From an uncultured Bacilli bacterium (GTDB taxonomy: Bacteria > Bacillota_I > Bacilli_A > RF39 > UBA660), in assembly GCA_947624075.1 (NCBI GenBank), contig CANQIM010000008.1, positions 1 through 18,224 of the forward strand: a DNA stretch of 18,224 bases. Reading direction: 5' to 3'. This document shows, in pieces, positions 1-7,116 of this stretch; position 1 is the first letter of the stretch; every line of letters starts with the position of its first letter. Under the pieces are notes generated by a model. That model worked only from the letters and a program-made list of their open reading frames with translations, was not told the DNA's origin and did no database searches. The position numbers were made by a program, and so were the translations under genes.

Positions 1-1
1 T

Positions 2-2002
2 TATCTTATGAGTATAGGCTATTCTGTTTTAAATAAAAATTTAAATATAAGTGGTGATTTGACCTATAGACCTAAAGACGATATTAGAATAACTAATGTA
101 ACTCAGGCTACATTAACTGATGCTACATTACAGTATGCTGATTTTTCTAAAAATGAAATAAACTTTGCTTATAAGTCAACAACTACTTCAGCTACCATTG
201 CTTTAACAGTAGAAGTAACAAACTTTACAAGTACAGAAATGGGTATTTTAAAAATAGAGAATTTACCTGCAACTGCTACAATTACGGGTTACACTTTAAA
301 GAATAAATTAACTAATGCCAATAGTCCTTTAACAGCAGGAAAATCAACAACATTTACAATTACAATTAAACCAACAGCAATAGAAACAAAAACGTTAATA
401 TTAAAATTTGATTTTGAACCAGTATATAAAGTAACTTATGAAGGATTTAGCAGTACAAGTGGTTATAAGACAGAAGTCTTAAAAGGTGATACTTATAGTC
501 AAAACATAGGAACAAATACTCAAATATGTACAGTAACTATGAATGGAAGTGCCATAAGTAGTTATACTTTTGCAAATGGAGTAATAGGGATTACAAGCGT
601 TACAGGTAATATAGTAATAAATGCTTATGTTCCAGTAATTGAGGCAGTAACTAAACCAAATGCACCAGTATTAAACGGCGATATGATACCAGTATATTAT
701 GATAATGGTTGGAAGAAGGCTGATGTTAGCAATACTGGTAATAGTTGGTACGATTATACAAATCAAAAATGGGCTAATGCTGTAACAGTTGTTTCTTCTA
801 AAAGATCAACATATAAAAGTGTAGGTGTAGGAGCATCTATATCAATTGATGATATAAATACTATGTGGGTGTGGATACCAAGATATAGTTATACTATAAA
901 AAGTGAAGATAGTACAAATTATTATGGTAAAAAAACAACGTGTACTGCACCAACGCAAGATTTACCAGGTGAGATAGATGTCAAGTTTGTTTCAACAAGT
1001 ACAAAAGATACAGGAGTAGCTCAATATAAAGGAAATAATGCAAGTGGATGGAGAACAAATGAAGCATTTAATTTTGGAGGAAGTGCAAAAGCAGGAGTAT
1101 GGGTAGGAAAGTTTGAGACAACGGGAACACTTTCAAGTGCTTGTACTAATACAAGTTGTAATGTAAGTAATGTGACAATAAAACCAGGATTAGAATCATT
1201 AAGAAACCAAAAGGTAAGTAGCTTTTTCTATATGGCAAGAAGTATGCAAGTGAGTTATGCGAATACTTATGGATTTAATGCAAGTAGTGGTGACTTACAT
1301 ATGATGAAGAATGATGAATGGGGAGCAGTAGCCTATTTATCACAAAGTAGATATGGTAAGTATGGAAATAGTGATTATAGTGGAGCAAATAAGGAAGTGT
1401 ATCAAAATAAATCAAGTAATTATATAACAGGAAGTAGTAATGGAACGCCAGGTCAAAGTTCAATTACCAGTCCTCAATATTTATATGATAATATGACAAA
1501 TAATGGCCAAGGAACAGGGCAAGCAGGGCCAGGAGCTTCAACAACAGGAAATATAACAGGAATATATGATATGTCAGGAGGAGCATATGAATATGTTATG
1601 GGAGTATTGGAATATGACTCACAGACAGAAAGTTCACATCCAAGACAGATAGCAACAGGTTCATCAGGATTTAAAGGATTAAATAGTAGTGGAAGTTCAA
1701 CAGGTTCAATAGAATTACCAAATGAAAAGTACTATAACACATATAAAAGTGCAAATCCGACTTCAAGTTCATGGACAAGTGCCAAACCAGAGTCAGCATG
1801 TGATGGAGGAGTATGTTATGGACATGCCTTATCAGAAACAGGAAGCTGGTATCAAGACAGCGCGGCTTTCGTGTACCGCTCTTACCCTTGGTTCATCCGT
1901 GGCGGCAGCTGCAGATACACTACTGATGCAGGGGTGTTCGGCGCGTACAACCGCAGTGGCAATTCCCTCAGCTACAGCTCGTGCCGGCTCGTCTTGTTAT
2001 AG
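2..2002 (+). CDS. DGR target protein: surface-type protein with C-terminal FGE/C-type-lectin-like variable domain (5' end cut by window edge)
   Basis: This is the diversified protein of the retroelement. The reading frame is open to the left edge. An ATG lies at 8, but the homologue at 17183 has about 19 further N-terminal residues forming a hydrophobic export/anchor segment, so the true start is probably upstream of the window. Numbering from the ATG at 8, three parts are visible. Residues 1-140 are a beta-rich domain shared with the 17183 gene (both contain LNKNLNISG and LTYRP). Residues about 142-215 look like the small beta domain common in surface proteins of gut Firmicutes (ends VTGNIVINAYV). 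Residues about 225-664 form an FGE/CLec-like domain with MWVWIPRYSY, YDMSGGAYEYV and the terminal RGGSC...SCRLVLL pattern. The last 46 codons are the variable repeat. The 3' end is strikingly richer in GC than the rest of the gene. FGE-like folds are known DGR targets (e.g. Treponema TvpA). Ligand binding is inferred; the ligand is unknown. Confidence 0.9.
   Translation, partial: YLMSIGYSVLNKNLNISGDLTYRPKDDIRITNVTQATLTDATLQYADFSKNEINFAYKSTTTSATIALTVEVTNFTSTEMGILKIENLPATATITGYTLKNKLTNANSPLTAGKSTTFTITIKPTAIETKTLILKFDFEPVYKVTYEGFSSTSGYKTEVLKGDTYSQNIGTNTQICTVTMNGSAISSYTFANGVIGITSVTGNIVINAYVPVIEAVTKPNAPVLNGDMIPVYYDNGWKKADVSNTGNSWYDYTNQKWANAVTVVSSKRSTYKSVGVGASISIDDINTMWVWIPRYSYTIKSEDSTNYYGKKTTCTAPTQDLPGEIDVKFVSTSTKDTGVAQYKGNNASGWRTNEAFNFGGSAKAGVWVGKFETTGTLSSACTNTSCNVSNVTIKPGLESLRNQKVSSFFYMARSMQVSYANTYGFNASSGDLHMMKNDEWGAVAYLSQSRYGKYGNSDYSGANKEVYQNKSSNYITGSSNGTPGQSSITSPQYLYDNMTNNGQGTGQAGPGASTTGNITGIYDMSGGAYEYVMGVLEYDSQTESSHPRQIATGSSGFKGLNSSGSSTGSIELPNEKYYNTYKSANPTSSSWTSAKPESACDGGVCYGHALSETGSWYQDSAAFVYRSYPWFIRGGSCRYTTDAGVFGAYNRSGNSLSYSSCRLVLL
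1861..1999 (+). repeat. DGR variable repeat (VR)
   Basis: The recipient repeat of the retroelement lies inside the 3' end of the target gene. It aligns without gaps to 2123-2261 at a constant offset of 262 bp over 139 bp. By hand count 22 positions differ: 21 correspond to adenines in the template (10 to G, 7 to T, 4 to C) and one is a T-to-A difference (template 2177, here 1915). The final 22 bp (1978-1999) are identical in both copies, GC-rich, and contain only one adenine, at the last position. They fit the initiation-of-mutagenic-homing (IMH) segment. The stop codon at 2000-2002 immediately follows. Changes fall mostly in the first two bases of AAC/AAT template codons and alter 16 amino acids. 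Confidence 0.95.
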
Positions 2003-2040
2003 GGTGAGCGAAGCGAGCCATTACTCTTTTGCTTGACAAC

Positions 2041-2074
2041 ACGCCCACCTCCTCTTTTTTCAAGAGGTGGGCGT
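2041..2074 (+). other. GC-rich hairpin between VR and TR
   Basis: A perfect 11-bp inverted repeat (ACGCCCACCTC at 2041-2051, GAGGTGGGCGT at 2064-2074) encloses a 12-nt pyrimidine-rich loop. It starts 41 bp after the VR. No T-run follows the 3' arm, so it is not a canonical intrinsic terminator. DGRs often carry a hairpin/cruciform downstream of the VR that stimulates homing in the Bordetella phage system. This one is farther away and larger than that element, so its role as a homing element, or as structure at the 5' side of the template RNA, is inferred. Confidence 0.6.
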
Positions 2075-2122
2075 CGCGGAATTATTCAGAAATTTAGCTC
2101 TAGTTTTCTCTGGTTCATATCA

Positions 2123-2261
2123 CGCGAATTTCGTGAACCGCTCTAACCCTTGGTTCAAACGTGGCGGCAACTACAGTAACACTACTAATGCAGGAGTGTT
2201 CAACGCGAACAACAACAATGGCAATTCCAACAGCAACAACTCGTGCCGGCTCGTCTTGTTA
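2123..2261 (+). repeat. DGR template repeat (TR)
   Basis: The invariant donor copy of the retroelement. It would be transcribed and copied by the reverse transcriptase, with adenine-directed errors, before replacing the VR. It contains 41 adenines in 139 bp, concentrated in AAC/AAT codons when read in the VR frame, so its virtual translation is dense in Asn (for example NANNNNGNSNSNNS). Adenine-rich NAC/AAY codons give wide amino-acid choice without creating stops. The 3' 22 bp match the VR exactly and the two copies diverge directly after. The TR lies 123 bp after the VR end and 229 bp before the next gene, and it is not itself a credible gene. Confidence 0.95.
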
Positions 2262-2346
2262 GACTATGATATAAAATCAATAAGGTTTCTCCTATATTTA
2301 CATTCAAGGATGTTTTAAAGAGATTTATCATAGAGAATAATTCCTT

Positions 2347-2370
2347 TTCATAGTAGATAGTTACTATGAA
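2347..2370 (+). other. Inverted repeat in the TR-to-accessory-gene leader
   Basis: A perfect 9-bp inverted repeat (TTCATAGTA / TACTATGAA) with a 6-nt loop sits about 85 bp downstream of the TR. The whole 2262-2490 stretch is otherwise AT-rich non-coding sequence with no gene. In the phage BPP-1 system the spacer just downstream of the TR is part of the RNA that folds for cDNA priming. This hairpin is a candidate for such structure, by analogy only. It could also be chance in AT-rich DNA. Confidence 0.35.
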
Positions 2371-2490
2371 TAAAATAAAATAGTTGTTTTTTAATTAGTA
2401 AATTTTTTGAATATTAGAAAATAACAAAATTATGCAGTCGATAAATAATAAATATTATTATCTTCTGCTTTTTTCTTAAGAGGTAACGTT

Positions 2491-2892
2491 ATGAAATTAT
2501 ATGAACAATTTAAAAACTTAAAATTAGAAGATAATTCTAAATTTTATTTATTTCATAGTGGGATATTTTATATATTTTTAGATAAAGATGCTGTAGAACT
2601 AGCTCCTTTATTAAATTTAAAAATTCTTCCTTTTACTAAAGAAATAGTAAAGTGTGGTTTTCCACAAAAATCATTTTCTAAATATAAAGATATTTTAGAT
2701 GATAATAAAATTAATTATCAAATAATAGAAAATAATATAGATAAAAAAGAAGAATTAAAATTAAAAAATAACTTTAAAGAACAAGAATTAGAAATAATTA
2801 AAATGATTAAAAAAATAGATATTTGTAAATTAACGCCTTTAGAAGCATTTAATATATTAGTTAAATTAAAGGAGAAAGTTGATTATGAGTAA
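2491..2892 (+). CDS. MutS-like (MSL) DGR accessory protein
   Basis: A 133-residue protein matching both ends of the MutS mismatch-repair protein with the middle missing. Residues 3-80 resemble the MutS mismatch-recognition domain I: a YEQFKNLK start, KFYLFHSGIFYIFLDKDA, then a CGFP segment that corresponds to the GIP segment of MutS, then KY..IL and an II ending. Residues 99-130 (IKKIDICKLTPLEAFNILVKLKE) resemble the extreme C-terminal segment of MutS, which has the form IxxIDxxxLTPxEALxxLxxL. The Phe of the mismatch-contacting Phe-X-Glu motif is kept (F26), but the Glu is replaced by Ile (FYI). No ATPase is present. MutS-like accessory ORFs are described in a subset of DGRs; their function is unknown. 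The ATG follows an AGAGGT-type ribosome site. The gene overlaps avd by 8 nt, so it is co-translated with the retroelement proteins. Confidence 0.8.
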   Translation: MKLYEQFKNLKLEDNSKFYLFHSGIFYIFLDKDAVELAPLLNLKILPFTKEIVKCGFPQKSFSKYKDILDDNKINYQIIENNIDKKEELKLKNNFKEQELEIIKMIKKIDICKLTPLEAFNILVKLKEKVDYE

Positions 2893-3292
2893 ATCTGAAG
2901 AAAAAGTTATAACAAGAGATAATAATAGTAATACTACAAATGGTGTTGAAGATTTACTCATTTATAAACAATATTTAGAGTTGATTTATTATTCTACGGA
3001 AATATTGCTTAAATATCCTAAAAGAGAAAGAGATGGACTAAATATTGATATTAGAAAAGCTATTTATGAAGGATTAGAAGATGTGCTGTATGCTTATAGA
3101 TTATATGATAGAAAAGATAAACTGAAATATTTATTAGATTTAGATATCAAATTAAAATTTATAAAAGCCTTAGTTAGAATTTCCTATAAAAAGAAGTATA
3201 TAAGTTCTAAAAATTATTCTGCTTGGAGTAAAAAGATTTACAATATAGGTAATTTGTTAGGTGGTTGGATTGTTTCATGCCAAAAAAATTAA
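2885..3292 (+). CDS. avd: Avd, DGR accessory variability determinant
   Basis: A 135-residue, helix-rich basic protein of the Avd/S23-type four-helix-bundle family. In characterised DGRs Avd forms a pentamer that binds the reverse transcriptase and the template RNA and is needed for cDNA synthesis. Recognisable pieces are KYPKRERDGLNIDIRKAI (residues 43-60), LKYLLDLDIKLKFIKALVRIS (around 80-100), ISSKNYSAW and the terminal IGNLLGGWI (121-129), a family hallmark. The ATG at 2885 is preferred over a TTG two codons upstream because AAAGGAG lies 10 nt ahead of it. The gene overlaps the MutS-like gene by 8 nt and the reverse transcriptase start by 16 nt, indicating translational coupling. Confidence 0.93.
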   Translation: MSKSEEKVITRDNNSNTTNGVEDLLIYKQYLELIYYSTEILLKYPKRERDGLNIDIRKAIYEGLEDVLYAYRLYDRKDKLKYLLDLDIKLKFIKALVRISYKKKYISSKNYSAWSKKIYNIGNLLGGWIVSCQKN

Positions 3293-4356
3293 AATTAAAA
3301 TTTAGTGATAGACTAAAGTATGAATATTTTTATGAAGCATATCTAAGAGCTAAAAAACATAAGAAGTATAAAAGAGAAATTCTTTCTTTTGATATAGATT
3401 TAGAAACTAATTTGATAAATTTAATTGAAAAGATTAAGAAAAGGACTTATCATTTAGGAGAATATAGAAAATTTATTATATATGAACCTAAAAAAAGGGA
3501 AATTCTTTCTTTACCATATGCAGATCGAATAGTTCATCAATGGTATATAGGAAATTTTATTAAACCATATATTATGAAAAGATTTATTAAAGACACATAT
3601 GCTTGTTTAGATAATAGAGGAATTCATAAAGCTTCTAGAGTATTACAACAATATATGCGTAAGATGAGAAATAAGTATAGTAAATATTATGTAGTTAAAT
3701 GTGATATAAGTAAATTTTTTTATTCTGTTGATTTAGACATTTTATTTGAAATAATGAAAAGATTTATTGCTGATGAAGAACTTTTAGATTTTACTAAAAA
3801 AATGATTTATGAAAATACTCCATTTAGTGTTGGGATACCTATTGGTAATTATACAAGTCAGTATTTTGCTAATATTTATATGAATGAATTAGATCAGTAC
3901 GTTAAACATAAATTACATATAAAATATTATGTTAGATACATGGATGATTTTGTTTTACTGGTGGAAAATAAAGAAGAGGCAGTTAAAGTTTTTAAAGCTA
4001 TTGAAAAGTTTTTACAAGAACATTTAAAACTTAAATTAAATCCAAAAAGTAGATATTTTCCTAGTAAAATGGGAATAGATTTTTGTGGATATAGAATTTA
4101 TGAAGATTATAAATTGATTAGAAAGAGAAGTATAAGGAAGATAAAGAAAAAAATTGTTAAATGGAATAATCTTTATACTGATGATAATATTGATTATCAT
4201 AAAGTAATTGTATGTTGGAATGCCTTTTTAAATCATTCCTCACATGCTGATAGTTATAATTTGCAAAATAGTTTATATAAGAAAATTATATTTTTAGATG
4301 AATTAAAATTAGAAAAGAACAAAAGCTTTAGTGAATATAAAACGCGTGATAGTTAG
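3277..4356 (+). CDS. DGR-type reverse transcriptase
   Basis: A 359-residue reverse transcriptase that would copy the TR transcript into adenine-mutagenised cDNA. Numbering from the ATG at 3277: the motif A aspartate is at 143 in KCDISKFF, the DGR-clade signature GIPIGNYTSQ is at 186-195, and the catalytic YMDD is at 221-224 (D223, D224). A basic C-terminal thumb-like part follows (GYRIYEDYKLIRKRSIRKIKKKI). The IGxxxSQ form in place of the usual QG motif distinguishes DGR enzymes from group II intron and retron enzymes. No endonuclease or maturase domain is present. The ATG is preferred over a TTG four codons upstream. The position after avd and before a terminator makes it the last gene of the cassette. 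Confidence 0.95.
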   Translation: MPKKLKLKFSDRLKYEYFYEAYLRAKKHKKYKREILSFDIDLETNLINLIEKIKKRTYHLGEYRKFIIYEPKKREILSLPYADRIVHQWYIGNFIKPYIMKRFIKDTYACLDNRGIHKASRVLQQYMRKMRNKYSKYYVVKCDISKFFYSVDLDILFEIMKRFIADEELLDFTKKMIYENTPFSVGIPIGNYTSQYFANIYMNELDQYVKHKLHIKYYVRYMDDFVLLVENKEEAVKVFKAIEKFLQEHLKLKLNPKSRYFPSKMGIDFCGYRIYEDYKLIRKRSIRKIKKKIVKWNNLYTDDNIDYHKVIVCWNAFLNHSSHADSYNLQNSLYKKIIFLDELKLEKNKSFSEYKTRDS

Positions 4357-4371
4357 TATTCACTTTTTTTT
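4330..4371 (+). terminator. Intrinsic terminator closing the DGR operon
   Basis: An 8-bp inverted repeat (AGTGAATA at 4330-4337, TATTCACT at 4357-4364) is followed by an uninterrupted T-run. The 5' arm lies in the last codons of the reverse transcriptase gene and the 19-nt loop includes its stop codon. This is the only good terminator between the TR and the end of the reverse transcriptase gene, which supports one shared transcript for TR, MutS-like, avd and RT. Confidence 0.75.
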
Positions 4372-4433
4372 GCATTTGTTTGATATGTAAAAAAAATACA
4401 AAATTTTAACATATTTATTGTATGCGTTAAATA

Positions 4434-4811
4434 TTGAATAACTTGTTAGATAGTCCAATTCTTTATTTAAGTAATTATATAAATAAAAATAAAAATAAAA
4501 GTGATTATTATAGATTATTTACTGAGTTTAGAGAAAATCATAATTATGAAGACTACATCATATATATTTTAAAGGGTATAGAAGAAAGTTCTAAAAATAC
4601 AATAGAATTGATTAAGAAAATTCAAGAAGAAATGGACTTATATAAAAATGAATTTATGGAGAAGCTGCCTAAAATATATTCTGATAAATTATTAGACTCA
4701 TTATTTTTGAAGTTTATACAAGAATTAACTATATTGAAGAAAGCTGTGAAGTAATAAGGCAAACAGCTGCTTTATTTAAATCGATTAGTAGATGTGGGAT
4801 TACTTGAGTAA
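4434..4811 (+). pseudogene. Fic-family protein, C-terminal remnant
   Basis: The open frame 4434-4754 resembles the segment that follows the catalytic HPFxDGNGR motif in Fic AMP-transferase-type proteins. It has SPILYLSNYI, YYRLFTEFRE, then YIIYILKGIEESSKNTIELI, corresponding to the typical sequence PILYLS.Y....YY..L...R......WI.FFL.GV. After two in-frame stops at 4752-4757 the same frame reopens and reads NRLVDVGLLE before stopping at 4811, like the end of the family's winged-helix region. The catalytic motif and whole N-terminal half are absent, and only a weak TTG could start the frame. I read this as a decaying fragment left beside the retroelement. The family call rests on recognised patterns, not a search. 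Confidence 0.6.
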
Positions 4812-4846
4812 GACTAATAGAAATATTAAGTAAATTTTAAATATTT

Positions 4847-4875
4847 AGCTGTCATTGATTGATAGCTTTTTCTTT
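4847..4875 (+). terminator. Intrinsic terminator upstream of priA
   Basis: AGCTGTCA (4847-4854) pairs with TGATAGCT (4860-4867), with one G-U pair, around a 5-nt loop. A T-rich tract (4868-4875) follows. It separates the Fic remnant from the priA promoter and would insulate the housekeeping run from read-through. Confidence 0.7.
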
Positions 4876-4884
4876 TGAAAAGTG

Positions 4885-4893
4885 TGCTATAAT
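4885..4893 (+). promoter_or_regulatory. Extended -10 promoter for priA
   Basis: TGC followed by a perfect TATAAT (4888-4893) makes an extended -10 element. No convincing -35 is seen at 16-18 bp. Transcription would begin near 4900, just before the GAGGTG ribosome site, giving a very short leader. This placement also rules out the GTG at 4882 as the priA start. Confidence 0.55.
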
Positions 4894-4911
4894 AATTGTG
4901 AGGTGTTGTCT

Positions 4912-7080
4912 TTGGTAGCAGGTGTTTTGGTTGAAATTTCTAATAAAAATGTAGATAAAATATTTGATTATAAAATACCAAAAGAATTAGAAGAAAAAAT
5001 TAAAGTTGGTATAAGAGTATTAGTTCCTTTTGGAAGAATGATGATAGTAGGATTTGTATTAGAAATAAAAGATGAATTTAATGATAAATACGAATTAAAA
5101 GAAATAATCGAAGTAAAAGATGAAGATATTATTTTAACTGACGAATTGTTAGAACTGGGCAAAAAGATTAGTAAAGATACTTTAGCTACTTTAATTAGTT
5201 GTTATCAAACAATGTTACCTAAAGCTTTGAAAGCTAAACATGATAGTGTTGTTAATAAAAAATATGATACTTTTTATAGAATAAAAGGAGAAATAGAAGA
5301 AAAACTTCCTAGTAAACAACAAGAATTAGTCGATTTGATTAAAGCTAAAAATGAAATAATACGAAGTGAAGCTTTAGAAATATCTAGTTCTGCTTTAAAT
5401 AGTTTACTTAAGAAAAATTATTTAGAAGAGATAAAAAAAGAGCATTACCGAGTTGATTATAGTGATGCAATTGTTCCTAAAAAAGAACTTACTTTAGAAC
5501 AAGATTTAGCTGTTAAAAAAATAGATTTAAAAAAACATGATGTTTACTTATTACATGGAGTTACAGGTAGTGGTAAAACAGAAGTATATATGGAATTAAT
5601 AGAAAAAGCTTTATTAGATGGAAAAAGTAGTATTGTTTTAGTACCAGAAATTTCTTTGACACCCCAAATGGTTAGTCGTTTTCAGCAACGCTTTGGTAAA
5701 AAAATTGCCGCTATTCATTCGGCTTTATCAGATGGTGAAAAATATGATGAATGGCGAAGGATTGCTAGAGGAGAGGCATTAATTGTTATTGGAGCTAGAA
5801 GTGCTATCTTTGCACCAGTTAAAAATATTGGCATAATTATTGTTGATGAAGAACACAGTGATAGTTATAAACAAAGTGATATGAATCCTCGTTATAATGC
5901 TAAAGATATCGCAATCATTAGAGGGAAGTATCATAATTGTCCTGTTGTCTTGGGTAGTGCTACACCATCACTTGAAGCTTACGCTCGAGCTTTAAAAGAT
6001 GTCTATAAGTTAGTTGAGTTACCTCATAGGGTTAACGGTAAGGAGTTACCAGTTGTAAATATCATTGATATGAATAAAGAAATGAAGTATAGTAAAGGAC
6101 ATTTTTCAAAAGAATTGTTGGAAGCAATTAAGATAAGGCTTGAGAAAAAAGAACAAATAATCTTACTTTTAAATAGAAGAGGTTACTCATCATTTGTTTC
6201 TTGTAAAAATTGTGGTTTTACTTTTAAATGTCCTAATTGTGATATTACCTTGACATATCATAAGAGTAGTAATACTTTAAGATGTCATTATTGTGGCTAT
6301 GGAGAGAAAAATTATGAAGTTTGTCCAAGTTGTCATGAAAAAGCCCTTTCTAATTTAGGTGTCGGTACACAAAGAGTAGAAGAGGAATTACAAAATAATT
6401 TTCCAGATAGTAAAATACTTAGAATGGACTATGATACTACTAGTCGTAAGGGTATGCATGAAAAAATGATAAAATCCTTTAAAAATCATGAATATGATAT
6501 ATTACTTGGTACCCAAATTGTTGCGAAAGGCTTGGACTTTGAAGATGTTACTTTAGTAGGAGTTATTAATGCAGATACAGGATTAAATATTCCAGACTTT
6601 AGAAGTAGTGAAAATACTTTCTCCTTATTATCACAAGTAGCTGGTAGAAGTGGAAGAAGTAATAAAAGTGGCGAAGTATTTATACAAACATTTAATCCTA
6701 ATCATTATGCAATTTCCTATACTAAAAAACATGATTATATAGGTTTTTATAAAGAAGAAATGTCTATTAGAAGAGCTTTGAAATATCCACCATTTTACTA
6801 TTTAGTTAGTATTAGAGTAAGTGGAAGTGATGAAAAAGAAATACTAAATGAGGCTTTAAAAATAAAAAGAGCTTTGATGAGAAATTTAGAAAATACTATT
6901 ATTTTAGGACCATCTAGTGCTACTATCTTTAAACTTAATAATATATATCGCTATAACCTAATTTTAAAATATAAAAAAGAACCAAATTTATTAGATGTAT
7001 TAGAAAAAATACTAGATCATTATAAAAATAAAGTCAAAATAAAAGTCGATGTTGACATTAATCCTAGTCAAATGTTATAA
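4912..7080 (+). CDS. priA: Primosomal replication-restart helicase PriA
   Basis: A superfamily-2 DNA helicase that binds stalled forks and reloads the replication machinery. With the TTG at 4912 as start it has 722 residues, a normal family length. An N-terminal fork-binding domain is followed by Walker A GVTGSGKTE (216-224), the DEEH box (312-315), GSATPS, an eight-cysteine zinc module (CKNCGFTFKCPNCD followed by RCHYCGYGEKNYEVCPSC), GTQIVAKGLDF and the AGRSGR helicase motif. The TTG is chosen because GAGGTG at 4900-4905 sits 6 nt ahead and the GTG at 4882 precedes the likely transcription start. In many Firmicutes priA is followed by def or fmt; here two unfamiliar membrane-linked genes come between priA and fmt. 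Confidence 0.96.
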   Translation: MVAGVLVEISNKNVDKIFDYKIPKELEEKIKVGIRVLVPFGRMMIVGFVLEIKDEFNDKYELKEIIEVKDEDIILTDELLELGKKISKDTLATLISCYQTMLPKALKAKHDSVVNKKYDTFYRIKGEIEEKLPSKQQELVDLIKAKNEIIRSEALEISSSALNSLLKKNYLEEIKKEHYRVDYSDAIVPKKELTLEQDLAVKKIDLKKHDVYLLHGVTGSGKTEVYMELIEKALLDGKSSIVLVPEISLTPQMVSRFQQRFGKKIAAIHSALSDGEKYDEWRRIARGEALIVIGARSAIFAPVKNIGIIIVDEEHSDSYKQSDMNPRYNAKDIAIIRGKYHNCPVVLGSATPSLEAYARALKDVYKLVELPHRVNGKELPVVNIIDMNKEMKYSKGHFSKELLEAIKIRLEKKEQIILLLNRRGYSSFVSCKNCGFTFKCPNCDITLTYHKSSNTLRCHYCGYGEKNYEVCPSCHEKALSNLGVGTQRVEEELQNNFPDSKILRMDYDTTSRKGMHEKMIKSFKNHEYDILLGTQIVAKGLDFEDVTLVGVINADTGLNIPDFRSSENTFSLLSQVAGRSGRSNKSGEVFIQTFNPNHYAISYTKKHDYIGFYKEEMSIRRALKYPPFYYLVSIRVSGSDEKEILNEALKIKRALMRNLENTIILGPSSATIFKLNNIYRYNLILKYKKEPNLLDVLEKILDHYKNKVKIKVDVDINPSQML

Positions 7081-7081
7081 A
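7052..7081 (+). promoter_or_regulatory. Sigma-A-type promoter within the 3' end of priA
   Basis: A perfect -35 TTGACA (7052-7057) is followed after 18 bp by TATAAA (7076-7081), overlapping the priA stop codon. The predicted transcription start is about 30 nt before the next start codon. It would let the small membrane protein, the tail-anchored protein and fmt be expressed independently of priA. Confidence 0.55.
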
Positions 7082-7116
7082 ATATGATAAAATTACTATA
7101 GAATAGAGGTGGTTTC

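Noticed and set aside
2033..2038. TTGACA as the -35 of a TR promoter
   Set aside because: No -10-like hexamer lies 15-19 bp downstream; that interval is inside the hairpin.
2041..2074. Hairpin as an intrinsic terminator of the target gene
   Set aside because: No T-run follows the 3' arm; the T-run is in the loop.
2067..2318. Open frame across the template repeat, apparently an 83-residue protein rich in Asn
   Set aside because: It is the TR read in the VR frame. It has no ribosome site, and its likeness to the target's C-terminus is explained by the repeat.
3277..4356. Reverse transcriptase as a group II intron or retron enzyme
   Set aside because: No maturase/endonuclease domain, no intron RNA or msr/msd; IGNYTSQ plus Avd and TR/VR fit a DGR.
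4434..4754. Intact 106-residue gene
   Set aside because: Weak TTG start without ribosome site, and similarity to a Fic C-terminus that continues past two stops indicates a remnant.
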